Positions 1-12,392 of a DNA stretch of 64,000 nucleotides are shown here, piece by piece. Location of the stretch: positions 1,116,001 to 1,180,000 of the forward strand of contig NC_013081.1 in assembly GCF_000142805.1 (NCBI RefSeq). The letters are read 5' to 3'. How positions within the stretch are numbered: position 1 is the first letter of the stretch; each line of letters opens with the position of its first letter. Position numbers and translations under genes: made by a program. Source of the stretch: Lachancea thermotolerans CBS 6340 (taxonomy: Eukaryota; Ascomycota; Saccharomycetes; Saccharomycetales; Saccharomycetaceae). The notes under the pieces were generated by a model. It ran no database searches and had not been told where the DNA came from. It saw nothing but the letters and a program-made list of their open reading frames with translations.

Positions 1-410
1 TTAGTCTTCTTCAGTAATTTTGATAGAGAAAAGTGGCTATTCGAGACAGAGAGAGGTTGGTTCTTTTCGTCGAGCCCTGATACCAATTGGTCCTCGGTGG
101 CCTTCTGATTTTCCCTTAGGTCGTGGTCAAGTATTCTCAAGTCATTCACAATATTTAAGACGTCGGGACTCTTGAGCGATAAAACACTTTTCACCTTATA
201 AAAATTCTCTATCTGCGTGAACCCCTCATTCAGGTATGCAAGCGCCTCGGAAAGTGCTTTGTGAAGCCTCTTAAGTATTGCGGGGTCGCCGGTAGCCTTT
301 TCTCTCAGCTCCTGACAGTTTCGGTACTGGTTGTCAACAATGGACAACAGTAAGTTTAGAGTCTGTCGGAGAGTCAGGTTAGCTGGTACAACAAACTTTG
401 CGTGAGGCAT
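1..410 (-). CDS. N-terminal part of a gene cut by the left edge, probably YTA6-like AAA ATPase
   Basis: The frame opens with ATG at 408-410 and runs off the left edge without a stop, giving the first 136 residues. The protein starts MPHAKFVVPANLTLRQ and is mostly charged helical sequence, which could be an N-terminal helical (MIT-like) region; no catalytic motif is inside the window. Identity rests on gene order: it is the minus-strand gene after GPI2 and GCR1, the place and strand of S. cerevisiae YPL074W (YTA6, a cortical AAA ATPase). YBR199W (KTR4) would be the alternative from the other ohnologous block, but that is a type II membrane protein and no N-terminal membrane anchor is visible here. 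The YTA6 assignment is inference; that a real coding region is present is likely. Confidence 0.55.
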   Translation of the reverse strand, partial: MPHAKFVVPANLTLRQTLNLLLSIVDNQYRNCQELREKATGDPAILKRLHKALSEALAYLNEGFTQIENFYKVKSVLSLKSPDVLNIVNDLRILDHDLRENQKATEDQLVSGLDEKNQPLSVSNSHFSLSKLLKKT

Positions 411-788
411 TTTTGAGAGCTTGCGTAAAGTTTCGTGGAAGCTTTCCCGGCTGTCCTCTACACCTTGACTATACCTCGCTGAGATGATGATCTTTTTTTG
501 CTAAACTAGATCATCGTATCCGAAAAATTGAAGGGCAAATATGGGCGGCTGAGAGTATATACACATTAGTGGGACCTAAAAAGCCCACCTCAGGCGAGCT
601 TGGAAGGCGTTTTGCCCTCAAAGCCTAACTTGCCCGTGTAGAGAAACCTGCTGTTGATTTTGTAATTAGAGCCCAAAATCCGCGCAAGCCTGTTTCTTAT
701 CTATTAGACGGCTTCCTCCCAAATTCTTTTGTTTTCTCCTTAAGTAAATGTTACATATAATTGAATGTCATTAAAATTATCACTGGCA
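411..788. other. Intergenic region between GCR1 3' end and the YTA6-like start
   Basis: This 378-bp stretch separates two tandem minus-strand genes, so it should hold the GCR1 polyadenylation region (the AT-rich part near 730-788) and the promoter of the left-edge gene. I see no RNA gene, repeat or conserved reading frame in it. Confidence 0.6.
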
Positions 789-2801
789 TCAAGCCCCACT
801 ATTTTGCTGGCGTTTGCAGTACTTGTTCTTTTCTTCCTCATCAATCAGCATTATCGACCAGTCCTGGAAGTTATCGTAGATGCAAATCTCGGTATTTTTC
901 CGAGTTAGGTTCCGGAAGTACATTGAAATACTGTTGAGAGTAAGGCCGTTGGCTGCGCGAAACTTTTCTAGGTCATCAGTGATCACTTTTCTCATGGCCT
1001 CGCGATCTGTGTTCAGGAACCTGCCTGTTCTAAGACCACGATCAATCTCTCTTTCGATATAGTCGATTATAATACGACGTGTTGGGAAGAAGTGGGAATC
1101 CTCACTAACTTTCCACCTTCTCCATCCATATGTGTCTATCAGAGATTTGATGGAGGGTTTTCCATTGAGCCCAACATACCATTCTGTGTACAGGTCCCAA
1201 ATTGTTTTGTTTTCTCTGGACAGTTTGTACTTGAAGACCTCGTGTGTTGAGCCCCCGCTCAGAACAGAGCTAGTTGGAGGTTTCTTCAGCAGCAGCTGCG
1301 TGTGGGCGTCTGAGGAACTAAATTGAGGAGAAAGCTGTGAGGAAACAGGACCACTGTTGAGGGATGGAACGGCAAGTCTTGGGCTCACGGCAGCTTTCGA
1401 GAGCAGCGAGTCTAGAGTTGCATTTAGATTGTTTTGTTGCTGGTTGGATTTAGGATCGTCAAACTTGAATCTCTTGAATGGCGAGCCTATAGGGGGCGGC
1501 GAAAAGCCGGAATGGTTTGGCAGAGGAAGTTTTCTTCTTTGGGTCTCGGGGACGGCAGAACTGCTTAGCGAGTGAAACATGTTTATAGGGGCCAAGGATG
1601 GCGTTGTCTGAGCTGGATCCTCACCTGAGGTGACCAAGTTGTTGAATAAGTTTGTAGGAAGTGCGTTTTTTTCCACGGAGCCCATAGTCCCAGTGCTGTT
1701 TGGACCGTTCGCAGACAAGGCGCCGTTAGGGATATTGAAGGATGTAAACTGCCGTTGGGAACTCAAAAGCTCCGAAATCAGCTGCTTCATGGACCGCAGC
1801 TCAGACTTCAGTTCCCGTATTTCCTCTGATAACGATTGGTTATGAAGGACAAACCTTCTCGAAATTTCGATATAACTTTCCTCAACTCTTGACAAGACCC
1901 GGTCACTCCATTCGCTCTGCTTTGTACGCGAGCTGATCTGGCGCTGCATCTCGCTTTTGAATTGCTGAAAGGCACTACTGCTCTTCAGTTTCGGTACGTA
2001 TTCCAAAATATTGGAAAGAAGAGAGGGAAGCTCGTTTGTGCAGCTCAAGAATGCTAGGTCCTGGATTAGCACGCGAGCCAAGTACTCAAAGAGCTCGCAG
2101 AGAGAGTGCAGATTATAGTTTGTACGGTCTTTAGTTTCGAGGTCGTCCTGCAGGTTGTGAAGCCATGGAAAGACAAAGTTTATCAAATCTTCGGGAGGCT
2201 CCAGCGTGCGTACCGTCTTCTCCTTGCCCCATACAGAGCTTGGGGAAGGCTCTTCGTCCGGGGAGGGCGACACTCCCGCCACTTGGCTCGCGGCCAGGGC
2301 GGCAAAGCTGCTCGTATCACCTAGCAGAGGCACGTTCTGGAAGCCCTCAAACCTTATGGACAGGCCGTTTCTGTGGTCTCCCCACCTTGCGGCCGCGTAC
2401 GCCGCGATGCAGAATATAGGACACTTGGAGACCTGCTTGTTGCGCGACACGGTGTTGAAGTACCGGTACTGCTTGTTGGAGAAAGAGTCGTTGAGCTGCC
2501 GCAGCGAAAGCGACTCCGCGTACGTCTGGTCGACTATCAGGTCCACCGCGCGCAGCGATTGCGCCAGCGACGCGTCCTGGATTTCGAAGAAGCGCTGGAG
2601 TACATACTGCATCGCTACACTCATGTTCAGCTGCGGGCTGGCGAAGAGCTGCGGCAGCAGGCTTGTCCTGTGCGCGTTCTTCCCGCTACCGCTCATTTCT
2701 GACGTGCTCGACCGCGGCGACGGTGTTTGGTTTCTGTTGCCGACCACCAGCGGCGAGTTCGACCCACTTTTGGGTCTCGATGCCATTGACGTCGAGTTCA
2801 T
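789..2801 (-). CDS. GCR1: Gcr1-like transcriptional activator of glycolytic genes
   Basis: 670-residue protein. Residues about 520-650 form the GCR1_C DNA-binding domain also found in Msn1 and Hot1, with the diagnostic segments WDLYTEWYVGLNGKPSIK, GWRRWKVSEDSHFFPTRR and LTLNSISMYFRNLTRK. A helical, leucine-rich stretch around 317-345 (SEEIRELKSELRSMKQLI) matches the coiled-coil region of Gcr1. The N-terminal part (VDLIVDQTY, YFNTVSR, SKCPIF) matches the conserved N-terminal region. In S. cerevisiae Gcr1 works with Gcr2 and Rap1 at CTTCC sites of glycolytic promoters; PGI1, a target, lies 6 kb away. The S. cerevisiae gene has a large intron at its very 5' end; here the frame opens directly with ATG and I find no TACTAAC branch point just upstream, so it is annotated as intronless. 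Matches YPL075W in place and strand. Confidence 0.95.
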   Translation of the reverse strand: MNSTSMASRPKSGSNSPLVVGNRNQTPSPRSSTSEMSGSGKNAHRTSLLPQLFASPQLNMSVAMQYVLQRFFEIQDASLAQSLRAVDLIVDQTYAESLSLRQLNDSFSNKQYRYFNTVSRNKQVSKCPIFCIAAYAAARWGDHRNGLSIRFEGFQNVPLLGDTSSFAALAASQVAGVSPSPDEEPSPSSVWGKEKTVRTLEPPEDLINFVFPWLHNLQDDLETKDRTNYNLHSLCELFEYLARVLIQDLAFLSCTNELPSLLSNILEYVPKLKSSSAFQQFKSEMQRQISSRTKQSEWSDRVLSRVEESYIEISRRFVLHNQSLSEEIRELKSELRSMKQLISELLSSQRQFTSFNIPNGALSANGPNSTGTMGSVEKNALPTNLFNNLVTSGEDPAQTTPSLAPINMFHSLSSSAVPETQRRKLPLPNHSGFSPPPIGSPFKRFKFDDPKSNQQQNNLNATLDSLLSKAAVSPRLAVPSLNSGPVSSQLSPQFSSSDAHTQLLLKKPPTSSVLSGGSTHEVFKYKLSRENKTIWDLYTEWYVGLNGKPSIKSLIDTYGWRRWKVSEDSHFFPTRRIIIDYIEREIDRGLRTGRFLNTDREAMRKVITDDLEKFRAANGLTLNSISMYFRNLTRKNTEICIYDNFQDWSIMLIDEEEKNKYCKRQQNSGA

Positions 2802-4418
2802 CGTTCGATACTAAGAATTCCGGCTGATGCCACGTTTGGAACCCGCGTTCGTGACTTTTCCCCAGTAGAATCTTCCTCTCGTGCCCCACCTCCTCACCAT
2901 ATAAGTGTTTTGACAACGTCGGCGGATTCGTGCTCGCCTTGCTTACGTTGCTCCAGCGCTACACTCTTCCTTTAGCACCTGGTGATCAACTCTAAATGTC
3001 GATGCCATGGGTTTGTTTTTTTTTCCCTTCCAAAACTGGAAGCTAACATCTCCGCGCGACTCCAGCTTCTGAAATTTTCGGCATAGTGGAAGCCGAACGT
3101 TGGCAAGGAACAGCTAGCGACGAAAGCGCCACGTTTGGCGAACGTGAGTGGCAGTGACTAGCAGACCGCAAGGGTGCTAGAAACGAGTTTGTTGTCGTCA
3201 TAAAAAAGGAACTCAAAGAGTAGGATTTTTGGGCCCCACATGCCTACAGCTCCAGGCGGAACACGGCGAGTGCGGTGAAGAAATTCCGGGGTAGCCCATG
3301 GGACGTCAGAGGGCAAGGCGGAGAAAAACCTTACCGGCTTTTCCTACAGAACGCGTCTTCGATGTTTTGTTGCGCTGGGGCGGGGAAACTTGTGGCCTTA
3401 GCAGCTTTTCTGAACTGTATGCTCATGCAGCCGCAGAGAACCGCCTTGCAGTTGTCTCTCGTTGCGAGATGTTGGAAGACTGGTGAAGGGCCGAATTAGC
3501 CATTGGTGACACAAAGCTTGCGGGCGGAGCGCAGAGCGCAGGGTCCATTTCGTCTTGGTAGTTGACAGCACTTGGCGCGCGGAGCTTACGAGTAGCTGAG
3601 TGCCTGGGGTTTGACATATTTTTCGCTGTTCCTGCAAGTTGACAAGATTTGAAGGCTCGTGTAAAGAACATGAGCTGCGACGCGCGCGAATTTCAAAGTA
3701 CGCCGTTACTGTAGGTTATTAGAGTAGCAATTGCGTAACGCTTCCGAACTAAATCTGAGCGTAGAGTTGCGGCCGGGCTCTTTCGTAGGAATAATGTTGC
3801 CTTGATTCTTTTGAGGGCGGCTCTAATTCGTTACTTGAATTCCCAGTATGACTAGTGATTCAGTATGAAGAGCGTTCAACGGGTTAGAGCCACCAGGCGG
3901 CTTCTTTACGTTTGTAACCTCAATTCGCCCAGAAGTGTACTGATGCGCTTTATTTATGTTTTTTAAGCGCGTAAGCCCATTAAGTTTCAAGCGCAGTGTT
4001 GGTTCGTAACAATGAGATGGAACAGAAAATAAACAAACAACACATAGAACCGCACTTAACATTCTATAGAAAGGGCACCGGCCACGACCTTAATGGGGCA
4101 GTAATTTCAAGTGCTCCGTACCTAGACACTTGCTAAACTTCCAGCGTCTTGAGGCAAGAGCCATAAATAAGCGCGAATCCAAGCGCCGAGTTTGGCTCCG
4201 AGATACCTAAAGAGCTGGAATATGCTCTTCGACACTATATTCCGTGGCTTTTGAAGTAGCTGAAAGCCTCTCAAAGCCGCGAATCCGTTTACAAGGTAAT
4301 CGAGGTGAACAATATACTGTTGTACGAAATGAGTATTGAGATTCATCATTAAAGCTTGGTCGCTCACCACCATAACGTCAAGAACAATCCTTCATAAAGA
4401 AGTACGTCGGCCACCAGG
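2802..4418. promoter_or_regulatory. Long divergent promoter region of GCR1 and TAF5
   Basis: 1.6 kb between the divergent starts of GCR1 (minus) and TAF5 (plus), long for this compact genome. Only short frames occur; the most gene-like is 3823-4062 on the minus strand, 79 codons with a hydrophobic leader (MLSAVLCVVCLFSVPSHC), but it has no recognisable relative. I found no tRNA, clear snoRNA box pattern or repeat. GCR1 of S. cerevisiae is under complex 5' control, so regulatory sequence or an unannotated non-coding RNA is plausible; this is inference. Confidence 0.5.
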
Positions 4419-6686
4419 ATGTCTCAGAAGGGCCAAAAACAGCCGCCCAAGACTACGACGCCCAGTAGCGTACGAGCGCAGCCCGCAAACGGGAATGCGA
4501 AGACTCCTCCCAGCGCTAACAACTCGAGACCCGGCTCGTTCTCTGCCGCAGACCTTAACCGCATTGTTTTGGAATACCTGAACAAAAAGGGGTATCACCG
4601 TACAGAACAGATGCTCAGGGTCGAAAGCTCGCGTACGTTAACTCCACAGAATAAGCAGTCACCTGGGAACACCGCAACAGGCGCGTTCCCAGATCCTGGC
4701 CAAGATCCGTCGTCCCAGGGAGCTAGACCTGTATCCAATCCAGTCAATGTCAAAAGGGACTCCGATGGCAACCTTGTGTCACAACAGGCGAACAATTCCC
4801 CAAGGCATTACTTCTTGGCATACTCCATGTTGAAAAACTGGGTTGACTCCTCGCTGGACATGTACAAGCCAGAACTGACAAGGATAATCTACCCAATATT
4901 TATCTATGTGTTTCTGACTTTGGTGGCCAAAGATCCTATCCAAGCCCGCCGGTTTTTTGACAAGTTTTCTGTTGACTACAAGGCGTTCCATGCTTCCGAA
5001 ATAAACAAGCTTTTTTCGGTCAACTCTGTAGACCATATCAAGGAAAACGAGCTGGCTCAAGGCTTCCAATCAAACAAGTACCGTGTCACTATCTCCCGTA
5101 CGACCTTGAATCTGTTGCTGTATTTCTTGAATGAAAATGAGAGTGTGGGAGGGTCTCTGCTCATCAGCATCATCAACCAAAATCTTGATCCGAACATTGT
5201 GGAGACAATAACTTCTCAGGAAACCTTAACTGACGGCATTAAAGACGTGTCCGCCGGTGCAGTGGATGTGGAGTCTCATAACTCTGTTCCCGTCAAGCTA
5301 GGCAGATTCCCTATTGATGAGGAATTTGCAAAGGAAGTCGAAACAGAACTTCAAAGGAAAGACGAACAGAGCGACGACCAGGGAGGGGAGCACAAGCAAA
5401 ACAGTTTAGTGGAAGAATTCAGAGAAATGAATAAAATATCAAGAGATGAAAAGTCCGCTACTGAGGACGACAAAAAAGAGGCAGGCGCTGCCGCTGCCGA
5501 CGCCGACAAGAAGGAAGATCGCAAGCAAGACCCGTTTATGGATTCGCCGTCCCGCGATGTTCTGCCTCTGCCATCAAAGACTGCGTTAGATTTGAAGCTC
5601 GAGATCCAGAAAGTTAGAGAATCTCGGGATGCAATCCGTCTGGATAACCTACAGTCATCTGCTCCCAGTGTTTGCATGTACACATTCCACAATACGAACT
5701 CTGAAATGACTTCGCTCGAATTCAGCGACGATGTGCGGCTGGCTTCTGCCGGTTTTCAAGACAGCATAGTTAAAATCTGGTCACTAGACGGCGAGCCGCT
5801 CAGTAGCAAGCTACCATCGAAACAGGACGAACGCTCAAACAACGCCACTCTTGTTGGGCATAGTGGTACGGTTTATTCAACAGCCTTTAGTCCAGATAAC
5901 CGTTATCTTCTCTCCGCGTCCGAAGACAAGACCGTGCGTTTGTGGTCCACTGACACTTATACATCTCTTGTGAGTTACAAGGGCCACAACCATCCAATTT
6001 GGGACGTAGCATTTTCGCCTCTCGGCCACTACTTCGCCACTGCTTCCCATGACCAGACCGCAAGGCTTTGGTCTTGCGATCACATCTACCCGCTGAGGAT
6101 TTTTGCGGGTCATCTGAATGACGTTGACACTGTGTCTTTCCACCCTAACGGCACCTACGTATTTACTGGTTCTAGCGACAAGACTTGTCGCATGTGGGAT
6201 ATGAGTACTGGCGACTCAGTTCGTTTGTTCCTTGGCCATACTGCCCCGGTAACCGCAACTGCAGTATCTCCTGATGGCAGGTGGCTTTCCACAGGCAGCG
6301 AAGATGGAATAATCAATGTTTGGGATATTGGCACAGGGAAAAGGCTGAAACAAATGCGAGGACACGGCAAGAATGCCGTATACTCTCTCTCGTACAGTAA
6401 AGAGGGGCATGTCCTTGTTTCCGGCGGCGCAGACCATTCGTTAAGGGTGTGGGACGTTAAAAAATCTACTGCAGAACCCGGGAGCGAGCCTGAACAGCCC
6501 TTCACAAGTTTTTCTGGAGACGTAACGACTTCAGTGAACCAAGATATAAAAGAATACGGTCGCAGAAGGACCATCGTTCCCACAAGCGATCTGGTGGCAT
6601 CTTTTTACACCAAGAAAACACCTGTCTTCAAAGTGAAATTCACCAGAAGCAACTTAGTACTTGCAGGTGGCGCCTTTCGGGAGTAA
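4419..6686 (+). CDS. TAF5: TFIID/SAGA subunit Taf5, WD40 protein
   Basis: 755-residue protein. Order of parts: a low-complexity N-terminus; a LisH motif near residues 46-68 (RIVLEYLNKKGYHRTEQMLR); the TAF5 NTD2 helical domain about 126-245 (YFLAYSMLKNWVDSSLDMY, FDKFSVDYK); an acidic/lysine-rich linker about 300-385; and a WD40 propeller from about 417 to 690 with repeats ending in IKIW-, VRLW-, ARLW-, CRMW-, INVW- and LRVW-type WD dipeptides. Taf5 is a shared scaffold of TFIID and SAGA in the nucleus, dimerising by NTD2 and holding histone-fold TAFs on the propeller. Length is close to the S. cerevisiae 798 residues. Convergent with GPI2, 58 bp apart. Equivalent of YBR198C. Confidence 0.97.
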   Translation: MSQKGQKQPPKTTTPSSVRAQPANGNAKTPPSANNSRPGSFSAADLNRIVLEYLNKKGYHRTEQMLRVESSRTLTPQNKQSPGNTATGAFPDPGQDPSSQGARPVSNPVNVKRDSDGNLVSQQANNSPRHYFLAYSMLKNWVDSSLDMYKPELTRIIYPIFIYVFLTLVAKDPIQARRFFDKFSVDYKAFHASEINKLFSVNSVDHIKENELAQGFQSNKYRVTISRTTLNLLLYFLNENESVGGSLLISIINQNLDPNIVETITSQETLTDGIKDVSAGAVDVESHNSVPVKLGRFPIDEEFAKEVETELQRKDEQSDDQGGEHKQNSLVEEFREMNKISRDEKSATEDDKKEAGAAAADADKKEDRKQDPFMDSPSRDVLPLPSKTALDLKLEIQKVRESRDAIRLDNLQSSAPSVCMYTFHNTNSEMTSLEFSDDVRLASAGFQDSIVKIWSLDGEPLSSKLPSKQDERSNNATLVGHSGTVYSTAFSPDNRYLLSASEDKTVRLWSTDTYTSLVSYKGHNHPIWDVAFSPLGHYFATASHDQTARLWSCDHIYPLRIFAGHLNDVDTVSFHPNGTYVFTGSSDKTCRMWDMSTGDSVRLFLGHTAPVTATAVSPDGRWLSTGSEDGIINVWDIGTGKRLKQMRGHGKNAVYSLSYSKEGHVLVSGGADHSLRVWDVKKSTAEPGSEPEQPFTSFSGDVTTSVNQDIKEYGRRRTIVPTSDLVASFYTKKTPVFKVKFTRSNLVLAGGAFRE

Positions 6687-6744
6687 TTGTGGTATAGGAA
6701 TACAAACTATGCGTATATCTGTTGTATAAGTTAATTTTCGCGCA

Positions 6745-7569
6745 TTAATCGAGGACGGGTTTCTTTGCATCCCATCTACATAAGTAGGGATCGCTTTTGT
6801 AGTAGTTCCTTTGCCAGTAAATGAAGTAGCGTGGCAAAACTAGCACAAATGTAATGGCACTCATTCCGAAGATGAAGACATAGTACCATCCTAGACATTT
6901 TGCAACAAAATAATATGCTACAAGATTGTCGAGACAGAATGTTATCGCATAGGTCAAGTTATAGTTGCGTGCTAGCAACGATTGTTCAACATAGGGCAGT
7001 AGAATGTTGATCTCTATGCAAATTAGCAAAAAGCAAAAAACGTCTGTTGTCGACTCAAGTCTTGATGCTAAAACTGCGACGTTAGCGACCAGAATGTTAG
7101 TAGAAGTGATTGAGTCGGTATGCAAAAATATTGACAGGACATAGAATGCTGTGAGCCAACATGATATCGTCCATATCGAATCTGAAGATGTAGTTTTTGA
7201 AAGGGACTTCAAAACTGGTGATAGTATCAACATGGTGAAAATGATTATTAAGGAGGACTTGATCTGCACTGTGGTATAGTGGTAGATAATTGCGATGAGG
7301 AATGCAAAAGATGTGAGACCAATAGTAAAATAGATTGGGTTGAAATGGTAGAAGTGCAAAAGCGTGAAGGCCACATACGTGAGTCCGGTGTTTAAGATAC
7401 GATGGTAGAATAGTGAGAAATCAATAACAACCTGAGCGTAGCTGGAAGTTTTCTGGGGCTCTGACAGCGCTTCTTGAAGTTTGGCAACCTCATTTAGAAA
7501 GTCGGGGTCTGTATAGTTATCAGGATAGTCCTGTTTGAGCCAGAGAAGTCTTTGCCATGGCTTTGTCAT
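6745..7569 (-). CDS. GPI2: GPI-GlcNAc transferase subunit Gpi2 (PIG-C family)
   Basis: 274-residue multipass membrane protein. The N-terminus (PWQRLLWLKQDYPDNYTD) is the signature of the PIG-C/Gpi2 family; several hydrophobic segments follow, consistent with an ER membrane protein of about eight spans. Gpi2 belongs to the complex (Gpi1, Gpi2, Gpi3, Gpi15, Gpi19, Eri1) that adds GlcNAc to phosphatidylinositol, the first step of GPI anchor synthesis. Length matches the S. cerevisiae protein (280). It is the equivalent of YPL076W. The sequence is notably AT-rich and Ile/Phe/Tyr-rich compared with the GC-rich block at 48-53 kb. Confidence 0.93.
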   Translation of the reverse strand: MTKPWQRLLWLKQDYPDNYTDPDFLNEVAKLQEALSEPQKTSSYAQVVIDFSLFYHRILNTGLTYVAFTLLHFYHFNPIYFTIGLTSFAFLIAIIYHYTTVQIKSSLIIIFTMLILSPVLKSLSKTTSSDSIWTISCWLTAFYVLSIFLHTDSITSTNILVANVAVLASRLESTTDVFCFLLICIEINILLPYVEQSLLARNYNLTYAITFCLDNLVAYYFVAKCLGWYYVFIFGMSAITFVLVLPRYFIYWQRNYYKSDPYLCRWDAKKPVLD

Positions 7570-7717
7570 ATGCTCGCGGTTGAAGCCATGTATATATTTT
7601 GATTTTGGATAGAACTATATCCTAGAAGTGATCCCAAGATTTATTTATCGATATATATTGATCGAAACCTTCAAAAATCCACACTAGAACGTGAAAGGAA
7701 ACAAGTAGAGGCAAAAC

Positions 7718-8128
7718 ATGCATTCAAGCGCAAGTTCTCACTTGTCAAGCTCATCAGCTCATGAGAAGACAAAGTCTGCCCACACTGAGCCAGAGGATTC
7801 GTCAATACCGCCTATACGGACGTTGCCGCGGCAAACACATCAGATTGAAGCACACCCCAATGTTGACTATCAAGACAAGTTATGGACTCAAATCGATGTT
7901 CTAGATGATGTGCGGCGTATGGCACGGGAGCAAGACACTTATGAGGGCTTCCCGCCGGCTTTCGAGTCCCAGCTGCAGAAGCTTCGCGGCGCTCATGTTA
8001 CATTATTGCAGGCGATGAGGAACAGGCGCGATAAACAGGACGCAGACCACGAAAACGAAGACGAAAACGAAGTTGAGCATAAGCTCGTGGATGATGTAAT
8101 GAACTGCCTACAGGAGCTTCGAGAATAA
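7718..8128 (+). CDS. YBR197C/YPL077C-like protein of unknown function
   Basis: 136-residue hydrophilic protein with a Ser-rich N-terminus, a conserved-looking core (YQDKLWTQIDVLDDVRRMA, EGFPPAFESQLQKLR) and an acidic tail with ENEDENE repeats. No catalytic motif, membrane segment or signal peptide is visible. Position and strand (after GPI2, before PGI1) equal those of the S. cerevisiae ohnolog pair YBR197C and YPL077C, uncharacterised proteins of about 220-240 residues, and the core fits my memory of that family. It is shorter than either. The ATG at 7718 is the first one after the promoter shared with GPI2. Confidence 0.7.
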   Translation: MHSSASSHLSSSSAHEKTKSAHTEPEDSSIPPIRTLPRQTHQIEAHPNVDYQDKLWTQIDVLDDVRRMAREQDTYEGFPPAFESQLQKLRGAHVTLLQAMRNRRDKQDADHENEDENEVEHKLVDDVMNCLQELRE

Positions 8129-10759
<2,631 letters not shown>

Positions 10760-10939
10760 GAATAGCTATCAGAGCTGCAATGAGACCTACACTTGCGATA
10801 TAAAGAAGCTTTTGTTAACGAGTTTATGTATTTTCAATAAGTATATGCAATTGGAAAATCTTTTATGATGATAAAGAAGTTAGAGTAAAATTTCCCGTCT
10901 TATTGAAAGAGGCGCCCATCTTCGAAAGGTCGGTTAGCG

Positions 10940-12196
10940 ATGGCTGATGAGGCTACGCATCAAGAAACTGTTGCACCGGTCAGCACAATTGCTGAAGAAA
11001 GGCAGAAGCGCTACACTCGCTGGAAAAAAAACTCAAAGCTTTACTATGATTATTTGAACACCAATAGCACAAAATGGCCATCTCTGACGTGCCAGCTTTT
11101 TCCAGACCTCGACTTAGCGACTGATGAACACCGCATACTACTTTCGTCGTTTACTTCGTCGCAAGTTCCCGAGGATGAATCATTGTACGTGGCCCGGTTG
11201 TCATCGATGAAGCATATACCTTGGAGTTCGCTGAACAACTTTGACATGGAGGAGAAGGAGTTCAAGGTGGACAACTCTCTCAAGCTTCCGTCAAAGAGTT
11301 TGGTGGAAGATTTAAGAATTAAGTTTCCGGCTGGGGACTGCAACAAGGCCCGGTATTGCCCTTCTAATCCTGACTTGATAGGTTCGGCATCTTCCAACGG
11401 CTCAATATATGTCTTTGACCGCACCAAGCATGGGTTCGCTCGACAGAAATTGATTTCTGCAGGAGACACAGACCACCAGATTCATTGTCAGCTCTCCACT
11501 TCGCTGGAAGAGCATAAAAACGAAGCCGTTAGTCTTGCATGGAACTGGCAGCGACAGGGCCTCCTCGCGACAAGCTATTCCCACGGCCAGGTCTGTGTGT
11601 GGGACCTTGAAAAATACGACAAGAATTCTCCTACGCTTATCAACCCACTTGCAATGTCCACTGTTGATCCCCGGGGATCGAACGAGGTTTCATGGATGGT
11701 TCGTCATGATTCTCTGTTGGCGTATTGCAGCGAAGACAATTTAGTAGGAATTATGGACATCAGGAACCCCGAAAAAGGTCAGAGCTCCGGCAGTAATCCA
11801 CACCATTCGAATGGAATTAATACATGCCAGTTCAACTACCACAGGGACATGCTACTCTGCTCTGCTGATTCTGCTGGCAGAATCAACCTGTGGGACATAC
11901 GAAATTTTACGCAACCATTGAAAACCCTTCTTCACAATGATTCGATCTCCGTCCTCCAATGGAACCCACGTGAACCAACCGTTCTAGCTACGGGAGGACA
12001 GGACGGTGGCCTTGTCAAGATCTGGGACCTTTCTCAACCTGAAGGCCAAGAGCTAATCTTCACGCACGGGGGACACATGTTGGGTGTCAACGACATTTCA
12101 TGGGATCCACACGATACTTGGATGATGTGTAGCGTAGCCAACGACAACTCTATCCAGGTTTGGAGGCCTTCAAACAGCCTAGTGGAGCCCAAGTAA
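10940..12196 (+). CDS. MSI1: CAF-1 p50 subunit Msi1, WD40 histone-binding protein
   Basis: 418 residues (S. cerevisiae 422). The N-terminal helix EERQKRYTRWKKNSKLYYDY is typical of the RbAp46/48 family, which binds histone H4 helix 1, and is followed by a seven-bladed WD40 propeller with repeats such as VCVWDLE, INLWDIR, VKIWDLS and the closing IQVWRP. In S. cerevisiae Msi1 is the small subunit of chromatin assembly factor 1, which deposits H3-H4 behind the replication fork, and separately represses Ras/cAMP signalling. Other RbAp48-like yeast proteins (Hat2, Ume1) exist, but the gene order (YBR195C) supports MSI1. Confidence 0.94.
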   Translation: MADEATHQETVAPVSTIAEERQKRYTRWKKNSKLYYDYLNTNSTKWPSLTCQLFPDLDLATDEHRILLSSFTSSQVPEDESLYVARLSSMKHIPWSSLNNFDMEEKEFKVDNSLKLPSKSLVEDLRIKFPAGDCNKARYCPSNPDLIGSASSNGSIYVFDRTKHGFARQKLISAGDTDHQIHCQLSTSLEEHKNEAVSLAWNWQRQGLLATSYSHGQVCVWDLEKYDKNSPTLINPLAMSTVDPRGSNEVSWMVRHDSLLAYCSEDNLVGIMDIRNPEKGQSSGSNPHHSNGINTCQFNYHRDMLLCSADSAGRINLWDIRNFTQPLKTLLHNDSISVLQWNPREPTVLATGGQDGGLVKIWDLSQPEGQELIFTHGGHMLGVNDISWDPHDTWMMCSVANDNSIQVWRPSNSLVEPK

Positions 12197-12392
12197 GTCC
12201 AGAAACCCGGAGACCCGTTTAATCACGTGATATATATCCAATCAATTAAAGGGATTTTTAATGCTGTTACCTAGCAAGACGTATAGTACTACCTAAAAAT
12301 TTTAAAGCTTCTCCTCAGCAGCGTTCAAAGACAACTTCTTGAATTGAGGAAGCGATCAGCACAGAAAACCGGTCGAGACAACTAATAGAACA

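Noticed and set aside
2802-2900. 5' intron for GCR1 as in S. cerevisiae
   Set aside because: No TACTAAC branch point or suitable donor-acceptor pair near the ATG at 2801, and the frame is open from a good start.
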